From Martinezella dioscoreae (GTDB taxonomy: Bacteria > Pseudomonadota > Alphaproteobacteria > Rhizobiales > Rhizobiaceae), in assembly GCF_009176305.1 (NCBI RefSeq), contig NZ_BLAJ01000002.1, forward strand, positions 248,001 to 312,000: 64,000 bases of DNA, written 5' to 3'. Position numbers and translations under genes: made by a program. This document shows positions 53,254 to 62,412 of the stretch, in pieces; the first letter of the stretch is position 1; each line of letters begins with the position of its first letter. The notes beneath the pieces were generated by a model. It searched no databases and had not been told where the DNA came from. It saw only the letters and a program-made list of their open reading frames with translations.

Positions 53254-54318
53254 CTATCCCATTGCATGCCTGATGGTCTTCGAGAGGCGCAGCAGAAATG
53301 GAGGCCGGGACGAGGCCACGAGCTTCCACGAGAGGATGGTCTTTGCCATATCCCGAGGCAGGACACCGATCGAAAGAAACCATCCGGCCAGCATCAGGCG
53401 ACGCTTTCGTGATGCATTCATCTTGAAACTAGCAACCGCGCCGGCCATAGCAAGAAAGAGCCTGGAATCATTCGCAACAGGATGTTGGTCCCTGTCGATA
53501 CAAAGTGATGCCAGACGCTCCTCCAGATGGACGGGATCGCGCAGGCCGGCATCATCGGGGATGTCCAATCCGATTTCCGTTGCCTGATCCGACAGGGCCT
53601 CCAACCGGCGGAAATCATGCGCTATGCGCCAGCGCGCGCGCTGACCGAGCTTTTCGGCAAAGACGGAATGATTGGCGCCATGTATGCGATAGGCGCCGAG
53701 GCAATCTTCGATGGAGGTCACTTCGCCATGGAGCGGCGCAACCGTGGCAAGATATCCATCGGCGCCCTGGCGAAACTCCGGTTCCGGGACCGGCATGACC
53801 TTGTCCAGCACCGAACGCTTGAATGCCAGACCGCTGGTGACCGTCGTCTGATAGCGGCCTTTCCGCAGCAATTCCGGAGTGACATCGCCGGAATCGAAGG
53901 GCAATTCGACAGGCGGAAATACATCCTTTACATGCATCTGTTCATCAACGATATGCAGCCTGAACTGCACCTGGGCTGTCTTCTCTTCGAAGGCTTCAAC
54001 AACCTCTGATACAGCATTCGGATAGAGATAATCATCCGCATCGAGAAACAGCACGATCTCGCCGTGGCTGGATGCGAAGCCGGTGTTGAATGCTGCAGCA
54101 TGTCCACCGTTCACCTCACGCAGACATGTCTTTATTCGAGAGCCATAGGAGGCGATGACGTCAACCGTCGCATCTGTCGATGCATCATCGACTACAATGA
54201 CCTCGGCATCGTCGTAATCCTGATCCAACGCGCTGTCGATACTGCGCCTCAGAAAATGCGCGTAGTTGTAGTTCGCAATGACGATGGAGACGGGAGTGCG
54301 GTCTTGGATGGAATACAT
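53254..54318 (-). CDS. Family 2 glycosyltransferase
   Basis: This 354-residue GT-A fold enzyme starts PVSIVIANYNYAHFLRRSIDSALDQDYDDAEVIVVDDASTD. The nucleotide-binding region is NGGHAAAFNTGFASSHGEIVLFLDADDYLYP with the DxD motif Asp-Ala-Asp near residue 93. It lacks membrane segments until a weakly hydrophobic C terminus. It transfers a sugar to a glycan or other acceptor. It stands alone, convergent with the GH5 gene. Confidence 0.9.
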   Translation of the reverse strand: MYSIQDRTPVSIVIANYNYAHFLRRSIDSALDQDYDDAEVIVVDDASTDATVDVIASYGSRIKTCLREVNGGHAAAFNTGFASSHGEIVLFLDADDYLYPNAVSEVVEAFEEKTAQVQFRLHIVDEQMHVKDVFPPVELPFDSGDVTPELLRKGRYQTTVTSGLAFKRSVLDKVMPVPEPEFRQGADGYLATVAPLHGEVTSIEDCLGAYRIHGANHSVFAEKLGQRARWRIAHDFRRLEALSDQATEIGLDIPDDAGLRDPVHLEERLASLCIDRDQHPVANDSRLFLAMAGAVASFKMNASRKRRLMLAGWFLSIGVLPRDMAKTILSWKLVASSRPPFLLRLSKTIRHAMG

Positions 54319-54514
54319 CGCATTGAACCTCGCAGATCTGCTTTGGTCGCGGCGAACCTTCTCATTCAGGTCCTAATGAATGACGTCGATACTGGCTGGG
54401 ATAGATCCTGACGCATAAGTGGTATTACGTGATATCCTATGCAGCCGATGCTTGGATCCTGTTGATCCGTCTTGCCTTTCCGAGCCTCACCAGTTTTATG
54501 GCTTTTGAATGACC

Positions 54515-54539
54515 GGCCGGCATGATGTGAATGCCGGCC
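54515..54539. terminator. Hairpin downstream of the SDR gene
   Basis: GGCCGGCAT (54515-54523) and ATGCCGGCC (54531-54539) form a perfect 9-bp stem with a 7-base loop, 22 bp beyond the SDR stop on the minus strand. There is no clear T-run on either side, so termination may depend on other factors. Confidence 0.45.
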
Positions 54540-54561
54540 ACGCTATTCATTCGATAGATTC

Positions 54562-55356
54562 TTACTTCACTTGATAACGTCGAGCTGCGGTAGAGCGCGA
54601 AAGATTGGGCTTCAAGGCCTGCCGTGCATCTTCATAAGCCTTCTGCAAATCGACGTCTTCGAGAGCAGGGATCGTCGCAAGCTCGCCCCGATCAAAGCCA
54701 ACCAGCGCTGCATCGACCATATCCTCGGTCGACATGACGATCTCCGATGGCAGGTGTTCAACGGGGACGCCGGCGACCGCCCAGAATTCCGTTGCAGTCG
54801 CGCCGGGCAGAACTGCCTGTACGCGAATATTCTTGTCCGCCAGCTCGTGCTTCAGGGACTGGCTGAAGGCAAGGACGAAGGCTTTCGTGCCGCCATAAAC
54901 GCCATTCAGCAATTCCGGCGCGATTGCGACGATCGACGCGATATTGATAAGGGAGCCGCCACCACGCTGAACAAAGCCTGGCACCGCTGCATAGGTCAGC
55001 CGCATGAGCGCCGTGACATTCAGATCGATCATCTGCTGCATCTTGTCGACATCGGCCTCCAGCAAGGGTGCCGCCCCGCCAAAGCCGGCATTATTGACGA
55101 GAAGCGTGATCGCTTCATCCGTCTTCAGCACATGCTCGATACGCCGCAGCCCATTCGGCGAGCCGAGATCTGCGGCGATCACTTCGACCTTGCGCCCCGT
55201 CTCTGTACGCAGCCGATCCGCAATCGCCGAAAGCCGGTCTTCATTGCGCGCCACTAGAATAAGGTCGTAGCCCCGGTGGGCGAGCCGGTGCGCGTAGACG
55301 GCGCCAATGCCCGAAGAAGCGCCCGTTACCAATGCCTTGCCCGATGAATTTGTCAT
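54562..55356 (-). CDS. Short-chain dehydrogenase/reductase
   Basis: This 264-residue classical SDR has TGASSGIG near residues 11-18, NNAGFGG, the catalytic Ser in INIASIVA and a Tyr-x3-Lys in YGGTKAF. It resembles the DltE/YqjQ-like group that begins with KALVTGASSGIGAVYAHRLA. The chosen ATG at 55356 is better spaced from AAGGA than an ATG three codons upstream. It is divergent from a GlxA-type AraC regulator across about 190 bp. Substrate unknown. Confidence 0.88.
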   Translation of the reverse strand: MTNSSGKALVTGASSGIGAVYAHRLAHRGYDLILVARNEDRLSAIADRLRTETGRKVEVIAADLGSPNGLRRIEHVLKTDEAITLLVNNAGFGGAAPLLEADVDKMQQMIDLNVTALMRLTYAAVPGFVQRGGGSLINIASIVAIAPELLNGVYGGTKAFVLAFSQSLKHELADKNIRVQAVLPGATATEFWAVAGVPVEHLPSEIVMSTEDMVDAALVGFDRGELATIPALEDVDLQKAYEDARQALKPNLSRSTAARRYQVK

Positions 55357-55550
55357 TGTTTCCATTCCTTGTCCTGCGGCGTCACTATCCCGCTGCGATA
55401 ACAATACGCGCGAATGCCGATGACCCAAATGTCATATTCACCACGTTTTCAGACATTCAGAACGGTAAATAATGGCTCGAATCGTGGAAAATTGATGCCG
55501 TTTGCGACCGATAAATGCTATAAGCACCTTTTCCAGCCGTGAGCTTTGCC

Positions 55551-56489
55551 ATGCATTCCATCGGATTTCTCGTCTTCCCCGGCTTTCAGGTCATGGGATT
55601 TACCGCAGTGACCGCCTTCGAGGTTGCAAATCTGGCGAGTGAGAGGGAGCTCTATCGTGTAACGCTGCTATCGGAAACAGGAGGGCCTGTACGCTCATCG
55701 GCGGGGTTCTGTGTCGAAACGGAGGCATTTGGCGACGCTGCCTTTGATTCTCTTTTCATAGGCGCGGCGACGGAAGTTTCATCGACATCTCCGGCGATCC
55801 TCGACTATATCCGTCGGGCAGCAAAATCCGCCCGGCGCGTCGCGGCTCCATGCACCGGCGCCTTTGCTCTGGCTGAAGCCGGCCTGCTCGATGGTCGCCG
55901 CGCAACGACACATTGGGTCTTTGCGCGAGAGCTGCGGGATCGCTTCCCCGCGCTGAAGGTCGATGAAGACAAAATCTTCATCATCGATGGGTCCATCTGG
56001 ACATCGGCGGGCATGACCGCCACCATCGACCTCGCCCTTGCGATGATCGAGAAGGATCACGGCGAGGAGCTGGCACGAGCAGTGGCCCGAAAGCTCGTCG
56101 TCTATCACCGCCGCGCCGGCGGGCAATCGCAATTTTCCACGCTTCTCGAGCTGGAGCCGAAGTCCGACCGTGTTCAACGCGCGCTCGACTTTGCCGGACG
56201 AAATCTGCGCAAAATCGTATCGGTCGAGGAGCTGGCAGAGGCGGCAAGCCTCAGCCCGCGCCAGTTCAACCGCGTCTTCCGCAGCGAGACCGGCCAATCC
56301 CCCGCCAAGGCGATCGAGAACATGCGGGTGGAGGCTGCGAGACTGATGATCGAAGACGGTCGCCATTCGATGGACGAAATCGCCACCGAAGTCGGCTTTG
56401 CCGATCGCGAGCGCATGCGTCGCGCATTCCTGCGCGTGCTGGGCCAGCCGCCGCAGACGATCCGCCGCAACGTACGCGCTTTCGGGTAG
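55551..56489 (+). CDS. GlxA-type AraC regulator with DJ-1/PfpI N domain
   Basis: This 312-residue protein has an N-terminal DJ-1/PfpI-like domain (IGFLVFPGFQVMGFTAVTAFEVAN). The nucleophile-elbow Cys is in RVAAPCTGAFALAEAGLLDGRRATTHW. A C-terminal AraC HTH pair follows (VSVEELAEAASLSPRQFNRVFRSETGQSPAKAIENMRVEAAR; MDEIATEVGFADRERMRRAFLRVLG). The architecture is that of GlxA/FtrA-type regulators. The start could instead be GTG 55539. It probably controls the divergent SDR gene. Confidence 0.9.
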   Translation: MHSIGFLVFPGFQVMGFTAVTAFEVANLASERELYRVTLLSETGGPVRSSAGFCVETEAFGDAAFDSLFIGAATEVSSTSPAILDYIRRAAKSARRVAAPCTGAFALAEAGLLDGRRATTHWVFARELRDRFPALKVDEDKIFIIDGSIWTSAGMTATIDLALAMIEKDHGEELARAVARKLVVYHRRAGGQSQFSTLLELEPKSDRVQRALDFAGRNLRKIVSVEELAEAASLSPRQFNRVFRSETGQSPAKAIENMRVEAARLMIEDGRHSMDEIATEVGFADRERMRRAFLRVLGQPPQTIRRNVRAFG

Positions 56490-56963
56490 ATGTAGCCGGC
56501 GAAGGACGAAGTCGCGACCGCCATCAAGGCCCAAGCGAGAAGAGGTGAGATCGACCGAAAGAGGCGGCTTGTACCCGCTCCTTTCGGATTGCTGCATGGA
56601 ATGGAATGAACCTTCTCCGAGCGGAGCGTCATTGCCCACTCGCCACGATCGCTCAGCTCAAGGAGAAGTCCTGCTCAACACATTTGCCCGTAGCGATCTT
56701 ATGCCGCTGCCTCGAAGCATTCACTACAACGATTGCTGCATGGTCTGTCGGCCACATCACCGACCATCGGCAGGTTGATCCGATGCGCTAGGAGCTCCAA
56801 TCAATATGTCAGCACCAATAGCCGCATAGTCCCTCATTGAGCGCGCGTCTCTCTTCCGGTTCAGTTTAACTCCTGGGGCCGGCAATGTCGAAGATACATC
56901 CGCCATGATGCTTGTTCGATGGCGCAACTACACACCCTCGATGACATCAGCATATCTCAGGCA
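56490..56963. other. Gene-poor stretch of about 470 bp
   Basis: No reading frame here has family resemblance or a good ribosome site. Its base composition is less GC-rich than the flanking genes. Only the terminator of the downstream minus-strand gene borders it on the right. Confidence 0.5.
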
Positions 56964-56965
56964 AG

Positions 56966-56989
56966 AAAAAGCCCGCATGAAGCGGGCTT
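56966..56989 (-). terminator. Rho-independent terminator of the histone-like gene
   Basis: On the minus strand AAGCCCGC pairs with GCGGGCTT around a short loop, and the stem runs into TTTTT (complement of AAAAA at 56966-56970). It begins just downstream of the stop at 56997. Confidence 0.85.
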
Positions 56990-56996
56990 CTTAGTC

Positions 56997-57602
56997 TTAT
57001 TCTGCCGCGCCTGCAGCTTTCGTCTTGCGCGTGCGCTTCGGCTTTGCTGCCTCGGCAGCAGCCGGTGCGGGAGCAGCAACCGAAGCAGCCTTTGTCCGGG
57101 TAGCTTTAGGTGCCGCAGCTTTTGGTGCTGCCTTGGTAGCAGCAGGCTTGGCGGCGGCCGACTTTACCGTTGCCGCGGGCTTGGCAGCCTTCGCCTTCGT
57201 CTTCGAAGCCGTTGCCTTGCCTCCAGTCTTTGCCGCGTTCAGGAGTGCGACGCGACGTTGGCGGTTCTGCTCGAGAGCCTGCTGGAAGCCGACATCATTC
57301 TCCGCATGAAAGGCCAGATCATCGAGAAACTCAGCCACGTCCTTGACCGTGTCGACAACGACGTAGCTCAATCCACGACCGGCATTGATGGAATCGCGGC
57401 CGACCGTCACGCCAAAGCCACCGGGAACACGCTGGAACCAAGTGGAGCGCCACTTCTTGAAGCCTGCAGCGTCTCGCTCGTATTCCTCCAGATATGCCTT
57501 CTGTTCCGCTACTCGAGCACGAAATGTATCGACAACATTGCGTGCGCCAGCCTTCGGCTTATCAGCCTTTTTTGAAGTCCATTTCTCAAGAAAGTTTGCC
57601 AT
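56997..57602 (-). CDS. Protein with Lys/Ala/Pro-rich histone-H1-like tail
   Basis: The 201-residue protein has two parts. Residues 1-118 are an ordinary mixed domain (MANFLEKWTSKKADKPKAGARN; FRARVAEQKAYLEEYERDAAGFKKW; VVVDTVKDVAEFLDDLAFHAENDVGFQQAL) that I do not recognise. Residues 119-201 are low-complexity Ala/Lys/Pro/Thr with repeated KPAA/KAAP units ending KPKRTRKTKAAGAAE, resembling bacterial histone-H1-like and AlgP-type tails that bind DNA. The gene stands alone with its own terminator and an AT-rich upstream region containing the palindrome ATTGTCGACAAT (57733-57744). Nucleoid or polyphosphate association is a reasonable guess, not a finding. Confidence 0.7.
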   Translation of the reverse strand: MANFLEKWTSKKADKPKAGARNVVDTFRARVAEQKAYLEEYERDAAGFKKWRSTWFQRVPGGFGVTVGRDSINAGRGLSYVVVDTVKDVAEFLDDLAFHAENDVGFQQALEQNRQRRVALLNAAKTGGKATASKTKAKAAKPAATVKSAAAKPAATKAAPKAAAPKATRTKAASVAAPAPAAAEAAKPKRTRKTKAAGAAE

Positions 57603-58069
57603 TGATCCGATCTCTTCAGTTAGCGTTCTTTGTCAAGCCGCCGTTGCTTAGGAAGCGATGACGAAGCTCCTCCGCATGGATGCCCGCATATATGTAAAGG
57701 ATAGATGTATAATGGCAACATAATACGTCATTATTGTCGACAATCTGGCCTTTGCAGCCGCCTTTGGAGAGCAAAGGCGCTTAATTTTCGCAAATTTTCC
57801 GACCCGATTGGCCATTTCCGGACATGATCTGAAAACTTCGGCAAGGCGTGCTGCCGTGCATCCTTGCTTGGAAATGCTCTATGGCGGCGCATAAACCTTG
57901 CGGGCGTGTCGACGGGTAGTTGATGCCGTCTCTGGCTCTTGCCGCCACTTTGTTGTCCGGCAAACTCCTATGCGTTCGCCTCTACGAGACCGAGGCCCGA
58001 GATAGCAACCTCTGCGCTCGATCCGTATCCACCTCGAGATCACTCCATGATCCTGTGAGTTCTTCCTCT
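57603..58069. other. 467-bp intergenic region
   Basis: The first half is AT-rich and includes a 12-bp palindrome ATTGTCGACAAT (57733-57744) about 130 bp upstream of the histone-like gene. TTGCCA and TACATA-like elements near 57690-57715 could form its minus-strand promoter. The rest shows no supported coding sequence. Confidence 0.45.
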
Positions 58070-58640
58070 CTACACCGCCTTCGTCAGCTCGCCATACGGA
58101 TCCAGCACGAACTTCGTTGCAGCACCTTGATTGAAACTCTCATATCCTTGTGCAGCATCTTCGAGCGAAATGATCCTGGAGTTGACAATATCTGCAATCG
58201 GCAGCCTGTCCTGCAGGATCGCCCGCTTGAGCTGGCGATTGTATTTCAACACCGGCGTCTGTCCCGTATGAAAGGATAGTACCTTTGCCCTGCCGAGACC
58301 GAAGCGCAGAGACAGACCGCCCTGTTTCGCGGCACTGTCTACGGCACCGGGACCTTCCGTTACATACAGCCGGGGAATACCGATCGAACCGGCGGCTCGT
58401 ATCGTCTCCATCATTTGATTGAGCATGATCACCGGCCGCTCGCGGCTGAATGACCAGGCGCCTCGAAGCCGACTGCATCGATCGCACTATCCACCTTATG
58501 GGTGCCGATGACTTCAGCGATCATATCGCCCAGACGATCGCTCCTGGAAAGATCGATGGTTCGAAGCCAACCTTGCATGTGCAGGGCGATCCTTGTCGAG
58601 CCTGACCGACGCTGTCCGCGCCGGTCAGGTCCAGAAATTA
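58070..58640 (-). pseudogene. fdhA: Remnant of glutathione-independent formaldehyde dehydrogenase
   Basis: Only the last half of an FdhA-like zinc alcohol dehydrogenase survives. One frame (about 58620-58450) reads RTIDLSRSDRLGDMIAEVIG and IDAVGFEAPGH. A second frame (58432-58070) continues with IGIPRLYVTEGPGAVD, LSLRFGLGRAKVLSFHTGQ and KFVLDPYGEL. The join at about 58432-58450 needs a frameshift and a small deletion. The 5' half, including the catalytic zinc site, is gone. The break lies at the 3' end of the aminotransferase gene. Intact FdhA has about 400 residues. Confidence 0.82.
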
Positions 58641-59975
58641 TCAGGCCGCCCGCTTCAACGCATCGCCAAGCATGGAGACGATCGTTTCGATCTCTGCGCG
58701 CTCGATGATGAGCGGCGGAGAAAGAGCGATAATATCGCCGGTTACGCGGATCAACAGGCCCTTCTGGAAGCAATCGACGAAGACGTCGTAGGCCCGCGTG
58801 CCCGGGGCGCCATCACGCGGCGCGAGTTCTACGGCGCCGACTAGGCCGAGATTGCGGATATCGACTACATGCGGCAGGCCCCTCAGTGAATGCAGCGCAT
58901 TCTGCCAGTCCTCGGCCAGTTCGGCTGCACGCGTCAGCAGGCCTTCCTCCTCGTAGATTTCCATGGTCGCAAGCCCGGCGGCGCAGGCGACCGGATGGCC
59001 GGAATAGGTATAGCCGTGGAAGAGCTCGATCTGGTTTTCCGGGCCGGTCATCAGGCCATCATAGATCTTGCGGCTGGCAAAAACGGCGCCCATCGGTATC
59101 GTGCCGTTGGTGATGCCTTTTGCCGTCGTGACAAGATCGGGAACAACGCCGAAATATTCGGTTGCAAACGGGGTGCCCAAGCGGCCGAAGCCGGTGATCA
59201 CTTCATCGAAAATCAGCAGGATGCCATATTTGTCGGCGATGGCGCGCAGCCGCTCCAGATAGCCCTTCGGCGGCAGAACGACGCCGGCAGAACCGGACAT
59301 CGGCTCGACAATGACAGCGGCGATCATTTCAGCCCCGTGCAACGCGACCAGCCGTTCGAGGTCTTCCGCAAGCTCGATGCCATGGGCCGGCAGGCCCTTG
59401 CTGAAGGCATTGCGCTCGATATCGAGAGTGTGACGCATATGATCGGCAGGGATCTGCGGGAAGACGCGGCGGTTGTTGACGAGGCCGCCGACGGAAATTC
59501 CACCGAAGCCGACGCCGTGATAGCCCTTTTCGCGGCCGATGATGCGGGTGCGCGTGCCCTGGCCGATAGCGCGCTGATAAGCGATGGCGATCTTCAGCGC
59601 GGTGTCGACCGACTCGGATCCGGAGCCTGTGAAGAAGACGCGGTCGAGCCCGGCCTCCGGACCGCCCGGCGCATGCGCAGCGAGCTTTGCCGCGAAGTCG
59701 AAGGCGATCGGGTGGCCCATCTGGAAGGTCGGCGCATAGTCCATGGTGGAGAGCTGGCGCTCGACCGCCTGTGCGATCTTCCTGCGGCCATGGCCGGCAT
59801 TGACGCACCAGAGGCCTGCCGTCCCATCAAGCACCTTCTTGCCGTCGACATCGGTGTAATACATGCCGTCGGCGGCTGCGAGCAGGCGCGGAGCCGCCTT
59901 GAACTGCCGGTTTGCCGTGAACGGCATCCAGAAATTTTCGAGAACAGGGGTGTTGGAATGCGTGATCTTGTCCAT
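58641..59975 (-). CDS. Class III omega-amino acid:pyruvate aminotransferase
   Basis: This 444-residue PLP enzyme has the Schiff-base Lys286 in TTAKGITNGTIPMGAVF, the PLP aspartate in LIFDEVITGFGRLG and the family N terminus NFWMPFTANRQFKAAPRLL. MDYAPTFQMGHP near residue 83 and HGYTYSGHPVACAAGLA near 318 are typical of beta-alanine/omega-amine:pyruvate transaminases. The ATG at 59975 follows GGAGG. It is divergent from an XRE-cupin regulator, a common pairing for amine-catabolic aminotransferases. A remnant of fdhA directly follows, marking a recombination point. Confidence 0.92.
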   Translation of the reverse strand: MDKITHSNTPVLENFWMPFTANRQFKAAPRLLAAADGMYYTDVDGKKVLDGTAGLWCVNAGHGRRKIAQAVERQLSTMDYAPTFQMGHPIAFDFAAKLAAHAPGGPEAGLDRVFFTGSGSESVDTALKIAIAYQRAIGQGTRTRIIGREKGYHGVGFGGISVGGLVNNRRVFPQIPADHMRHTLDIERNAFSKGLPAHGIELAEDLERLVALHGAEMIAAVIVEPMSGSAGVVLPPKGYLERLRAIADKYGILLIFDEVITGFGRLGTPFATEYFGVVPDLVTTAKGITNGTIPMGAVFASRKIYDGLMTGPENQIELFHGYTYSGHPVACAAGLATMEIYEEEGLLTRAAELAEDWQNALHSLRGLPHVVDIRNLGLVGAVELAPRDGAPGTRAYDVFVDCFQKGLLIRVTGDIIALSPPLIIERAEIETIVSMLGDALKRAA

Positions 59976-60118
59976 GGTCGCCTCCATTGCGTTATCCCTG
60001 ACATCAGCGATTTTCCTGTTTCGAACAAGACCTTTTCTTGCTGAATTTAACCCATTGATTTTGCTTATATCACATGAGATGTTTTCGATATTTCGAACAT
60101 CTGAAACCCGAGACCGTC

Positions 60119-60667
60119 ATGTCCGTCGATATCGGCAATCGCCTGCGTCATCTGCGCCTTGCGCACAATCTTTCTCAACGCGAACTCGCCAAGCGCGCGG
60201 GCGTTACCAATTCGACGGTCTCGCTGATCGAATCCAATTCGGCTAATCCATCCGTCGGTGCGCTGAAACGCATCCTCGACGGCATCCCGATCGGCCTTGC
60301 CGAATTCTTCGCCTTCGAACCGGAAGCACCGAAAAAGGCTTTCTACGCGGCTGAGGAGTTGGTCGAAATCGGCAAAGGCCCGATTTCCTATCGGCAGATC
60401 GGCGAAAACCTCTTCGGCCGCAGCCTTCAGATCTTGAAGGAGTGCTATCAGCCGGGCGCCGATACCGGCAAGGTACCACTGGTGCACGAGGGAGAGGAAG
60501 GCGGCATCGTGCTCACCGGCCGCCTGGAGGTGACAGTGGATGACGAACGCCGCATTCTCGGCCCGGGCGATGCCTACTATTTCGAAAGTCGCCGCCCGCA
60601 TCGCTTCCGCTGTGTCGGGCCATATCCCTGTGAAGTCATCAGCGCCTGCACGCCGCCAAGCTTCTAG
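60119..60667 (+). CDS. XRE-cupin transcriptional regulator (PuuR-like)
   Basis: This 182-residue protein has an N-terminal XRE HTH (IGNRLRHLRLAHNLSQRELAKRAGVTNSTVSLIESNSANPSVGALKRILDGI). A cupin domain follows, with HEGEEGGIVLTGRLEVTVDDERRILGPGDAYYFESRRPHRFRCVG. PuuR-type regulators respond to polyamines or amino acids. It faces the aminotransferase across 143 bp that contain two copies of TTTCGAACA (60019-60027 and 60091-60099), candidate operators. The ATG at 60119 was chosen over 60074 because it gives the usual XRE N terminus. Confidence 0.9.
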   Translation: MSVDIGNRLRHLRLAHNLSQRELAKRAGVTNSTVSLIESNSANPSVGALKRILDGIPIGLAEFFAFEPEAPKKAFYAAEELVEIGKGPISYRQIGENLFGRSLQILKECYQPGADTGKVPLVHEGEEGGIVLTGRLEVTVDDERRILGPGDAYYFESRRPHRFRCVGPYPCEVISACTPPSF

Positions 60668-61473
60668 TGGACGGGTAGGCCGGATGGCCTGGCTTACGAT
60701 CGGCATCGATCACGACGTCGGCTACGAACGCCCGCACCCTGTTCTTGTCCGCAGTACCGATCGTCCTGATGAGATTGGCGATATCCAGGCGATCTGGATG
60801 GAGGAAGACAACATCGGCAGCCGAGGCCACGGATGGGTTCTCACCATGACGATACGCTGTCGCGACCACGGGCGGTCCCTGCGGCGGGCGCGGCGTGATC
60901 GACGGACCGAGAACTTGAAAGCCACTGCCCTTGAAATTGATGTAATGCAGCTTCGAGCCATCCAGAAAGCGCTGACTTTCCTTATCTCGAATGACCGCTC
61001 CATCTTCCCAGCTGTCCCATAACCCCCGCACGACATCGACGACATCAAGCGCGTCCTGACGCAAGGCGGCGCTTTCCGCTGCAGGAAAGCCATTGAGGGC
61101 GCCAATAGCTTGCCGGGCATGCACGGCTCTCGATCCATCATAATGCTGAACCAGAAAACCCGCCCTGCCCTCGCTTACGAAATCCAGCGTCGCGATGGCG
61201 GTCGAGACATGAAACGGCTCGAGGAAATTGACCGCTGCGCCGGGGATGATTCCGATATTGCTGCTGCTCGCGGCAAGCCAGTTTGCAAGCAGCACGGCAT
61301 CCAGCCGTCGCCGTCAGGACGGGCAAAGCCGTCTTCCAGCGTCACAAAATCGACCACCGTGTCGAAACGCGCAACAAGCGCCCGCCAGAATTTCTTCTGA
61401 GCGTCGCGCGAATTGCGGTTTGCGCGGCAATATCTAATCCGATGCCGACCCTGAGACCATTTGGATGCGTCAT
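60639..61473 (-). pseudogene. Decayed luciferase-like flavin monooxygenase gene
   Basis: Pieces of one LLM-class flavin-dependent oxidoreductase appear in three successive frames. The start is MTHPNGLRVGIGLDIAAQ (from 61473). Then comes VVDFVTLEDGFARPDGDG, and then a 218-residue frame from 61295 with LLANWLAASSSNIGIIPG, EPFHVSTAIATLDFVSEGRAGFLVQH. At least two frameshifts separate them. The C terminus ends early near 60680, against the XRE-cupin gene, losing roughly a third of the protein. The gene is surely non-functional. Confidence 0.8.
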
Positions 61474-61564
61474 GTGAAGTCCCGTTTCGCGATATTGTGG
61501 AACTCGAAGGCAGATCCGATTTCTTGTCAGGATCTGCCGATAGCCATCGGAGACGTCATGCCCG

Positions 61565-62191
61565 TCACGCAGCGGAGGTTTCGTGAGCCGCCAGGCGGGC
61601 GATAATCTGCTGCTCCTGCCCGGCCTTCAGCGCAGTCACGCGCGCCGTAGCCTCCTCAAAGGAGGCGGCAGGCGGATAGATCGGTGTCAGACCGGGTGCT
61701 CCCGCCTTTTTACCGATATGCTTTTCGAACGGCAGAGAGCGATAGAGGCTCGGGTCGACGGTCGGGTCGAAAAGAGGGCGATAGCCGAGCGACAGATAGA
61801 AGGCCACGGCCTCCGGTTGGCGAAAGCCGGTGCTAAGGTAGGCCCTGTTATAGCCGAGTTGCCCGGCACTCTCCTCGAGCGCGATCATGATGCGGCGTGC
61901 CAGTCCCTGACGCCGGAGATCCGGATGCGCCCATATCCGCTTGAACTCAGCGGTTTCGTCGTCGTGGCTCATGAAGGCGCCGCCGGCAATGGTCTGACCG
62001 TCGCGCTGCAGCAGGAGAAAATCGCCAAGCGGCGGGGCGAACAGCGCACTCGGATAACGCATGATTTCCGCGCGCGCGCCGCCCGGGCGGCTGACGGCGC
62101 CATATCTGCTATCATACTCGCTGGCAAGACCATCGATCAGCGGTTCCGCCGCCGGGTCCAGCAATGACGACCGGACTATGATATCGTTCAT
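61565..62191 (-). CDS. GNAT-family acetyltransferase
   Basis: This 208-residue protein has the acetyl-CoA-binding motif A in FKRIWAHPDLRRQGLARRIMIALEESAGQLG near residues 105-135 and the C-terminal block AYLSTGFRQPEAVAFYLSLGYRPLF. The start at 62191 follows GGAGG with a 7-base gap. Acetylation of an amine is expected, with the substrate unknown. It stands alone between a pseudogene and a gap holding another gene fragment. Confidence 0.88.
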   Translation of the reverse strand: MNDIIVRSSLLDPAAEPLIDGLASEYDSRYGAVSRPGGARAEIMRYPSALFAPPLGDFLLLQRDGQTIAGGAFMSHDDETAEFKRIWAHPDLRRQGLARRIMIALEESAGQLGYNRAYLSTGFRQPEAVAFYLSLGYRPLFDPTVDPSLYRSLPFEKHIGKKAGAPGLTPIYPPAASFEEATARVTALKAGQEQQIIARLAAHETSAA

Positions 62192-62412
62192 GCATATGCC
62201 TCCAAACAATGTTCTGAAGGCTGCCCGGGAACGGTCGTGAGGATCGCCGATCTTGCCGACCACTCTGCAAACTCCGCTCAGCGCTTCGTAGGCAAAGCAT
62301 GCATGATCGATGGTGCGCTTCGCACGGCACGATCTTTTATTGTGCGGTCGATGATTGAAACATCGTTGCCCAATTCTTTTGTCTATTAAAATTATAGATT
62401 ATATCATCAAAT
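62192..62412. other. Intergenic stretch upstream of the GNAT gene
   Basis: No gene is supported. The part from 62370 to 62412 is strongly AT-rich and may carry the GNAT promoter or mark an insertion scar. Together with the MFS fragment beyond it, the gap between GNAT and IlvD is 445 bp. Confidence 0.45.
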
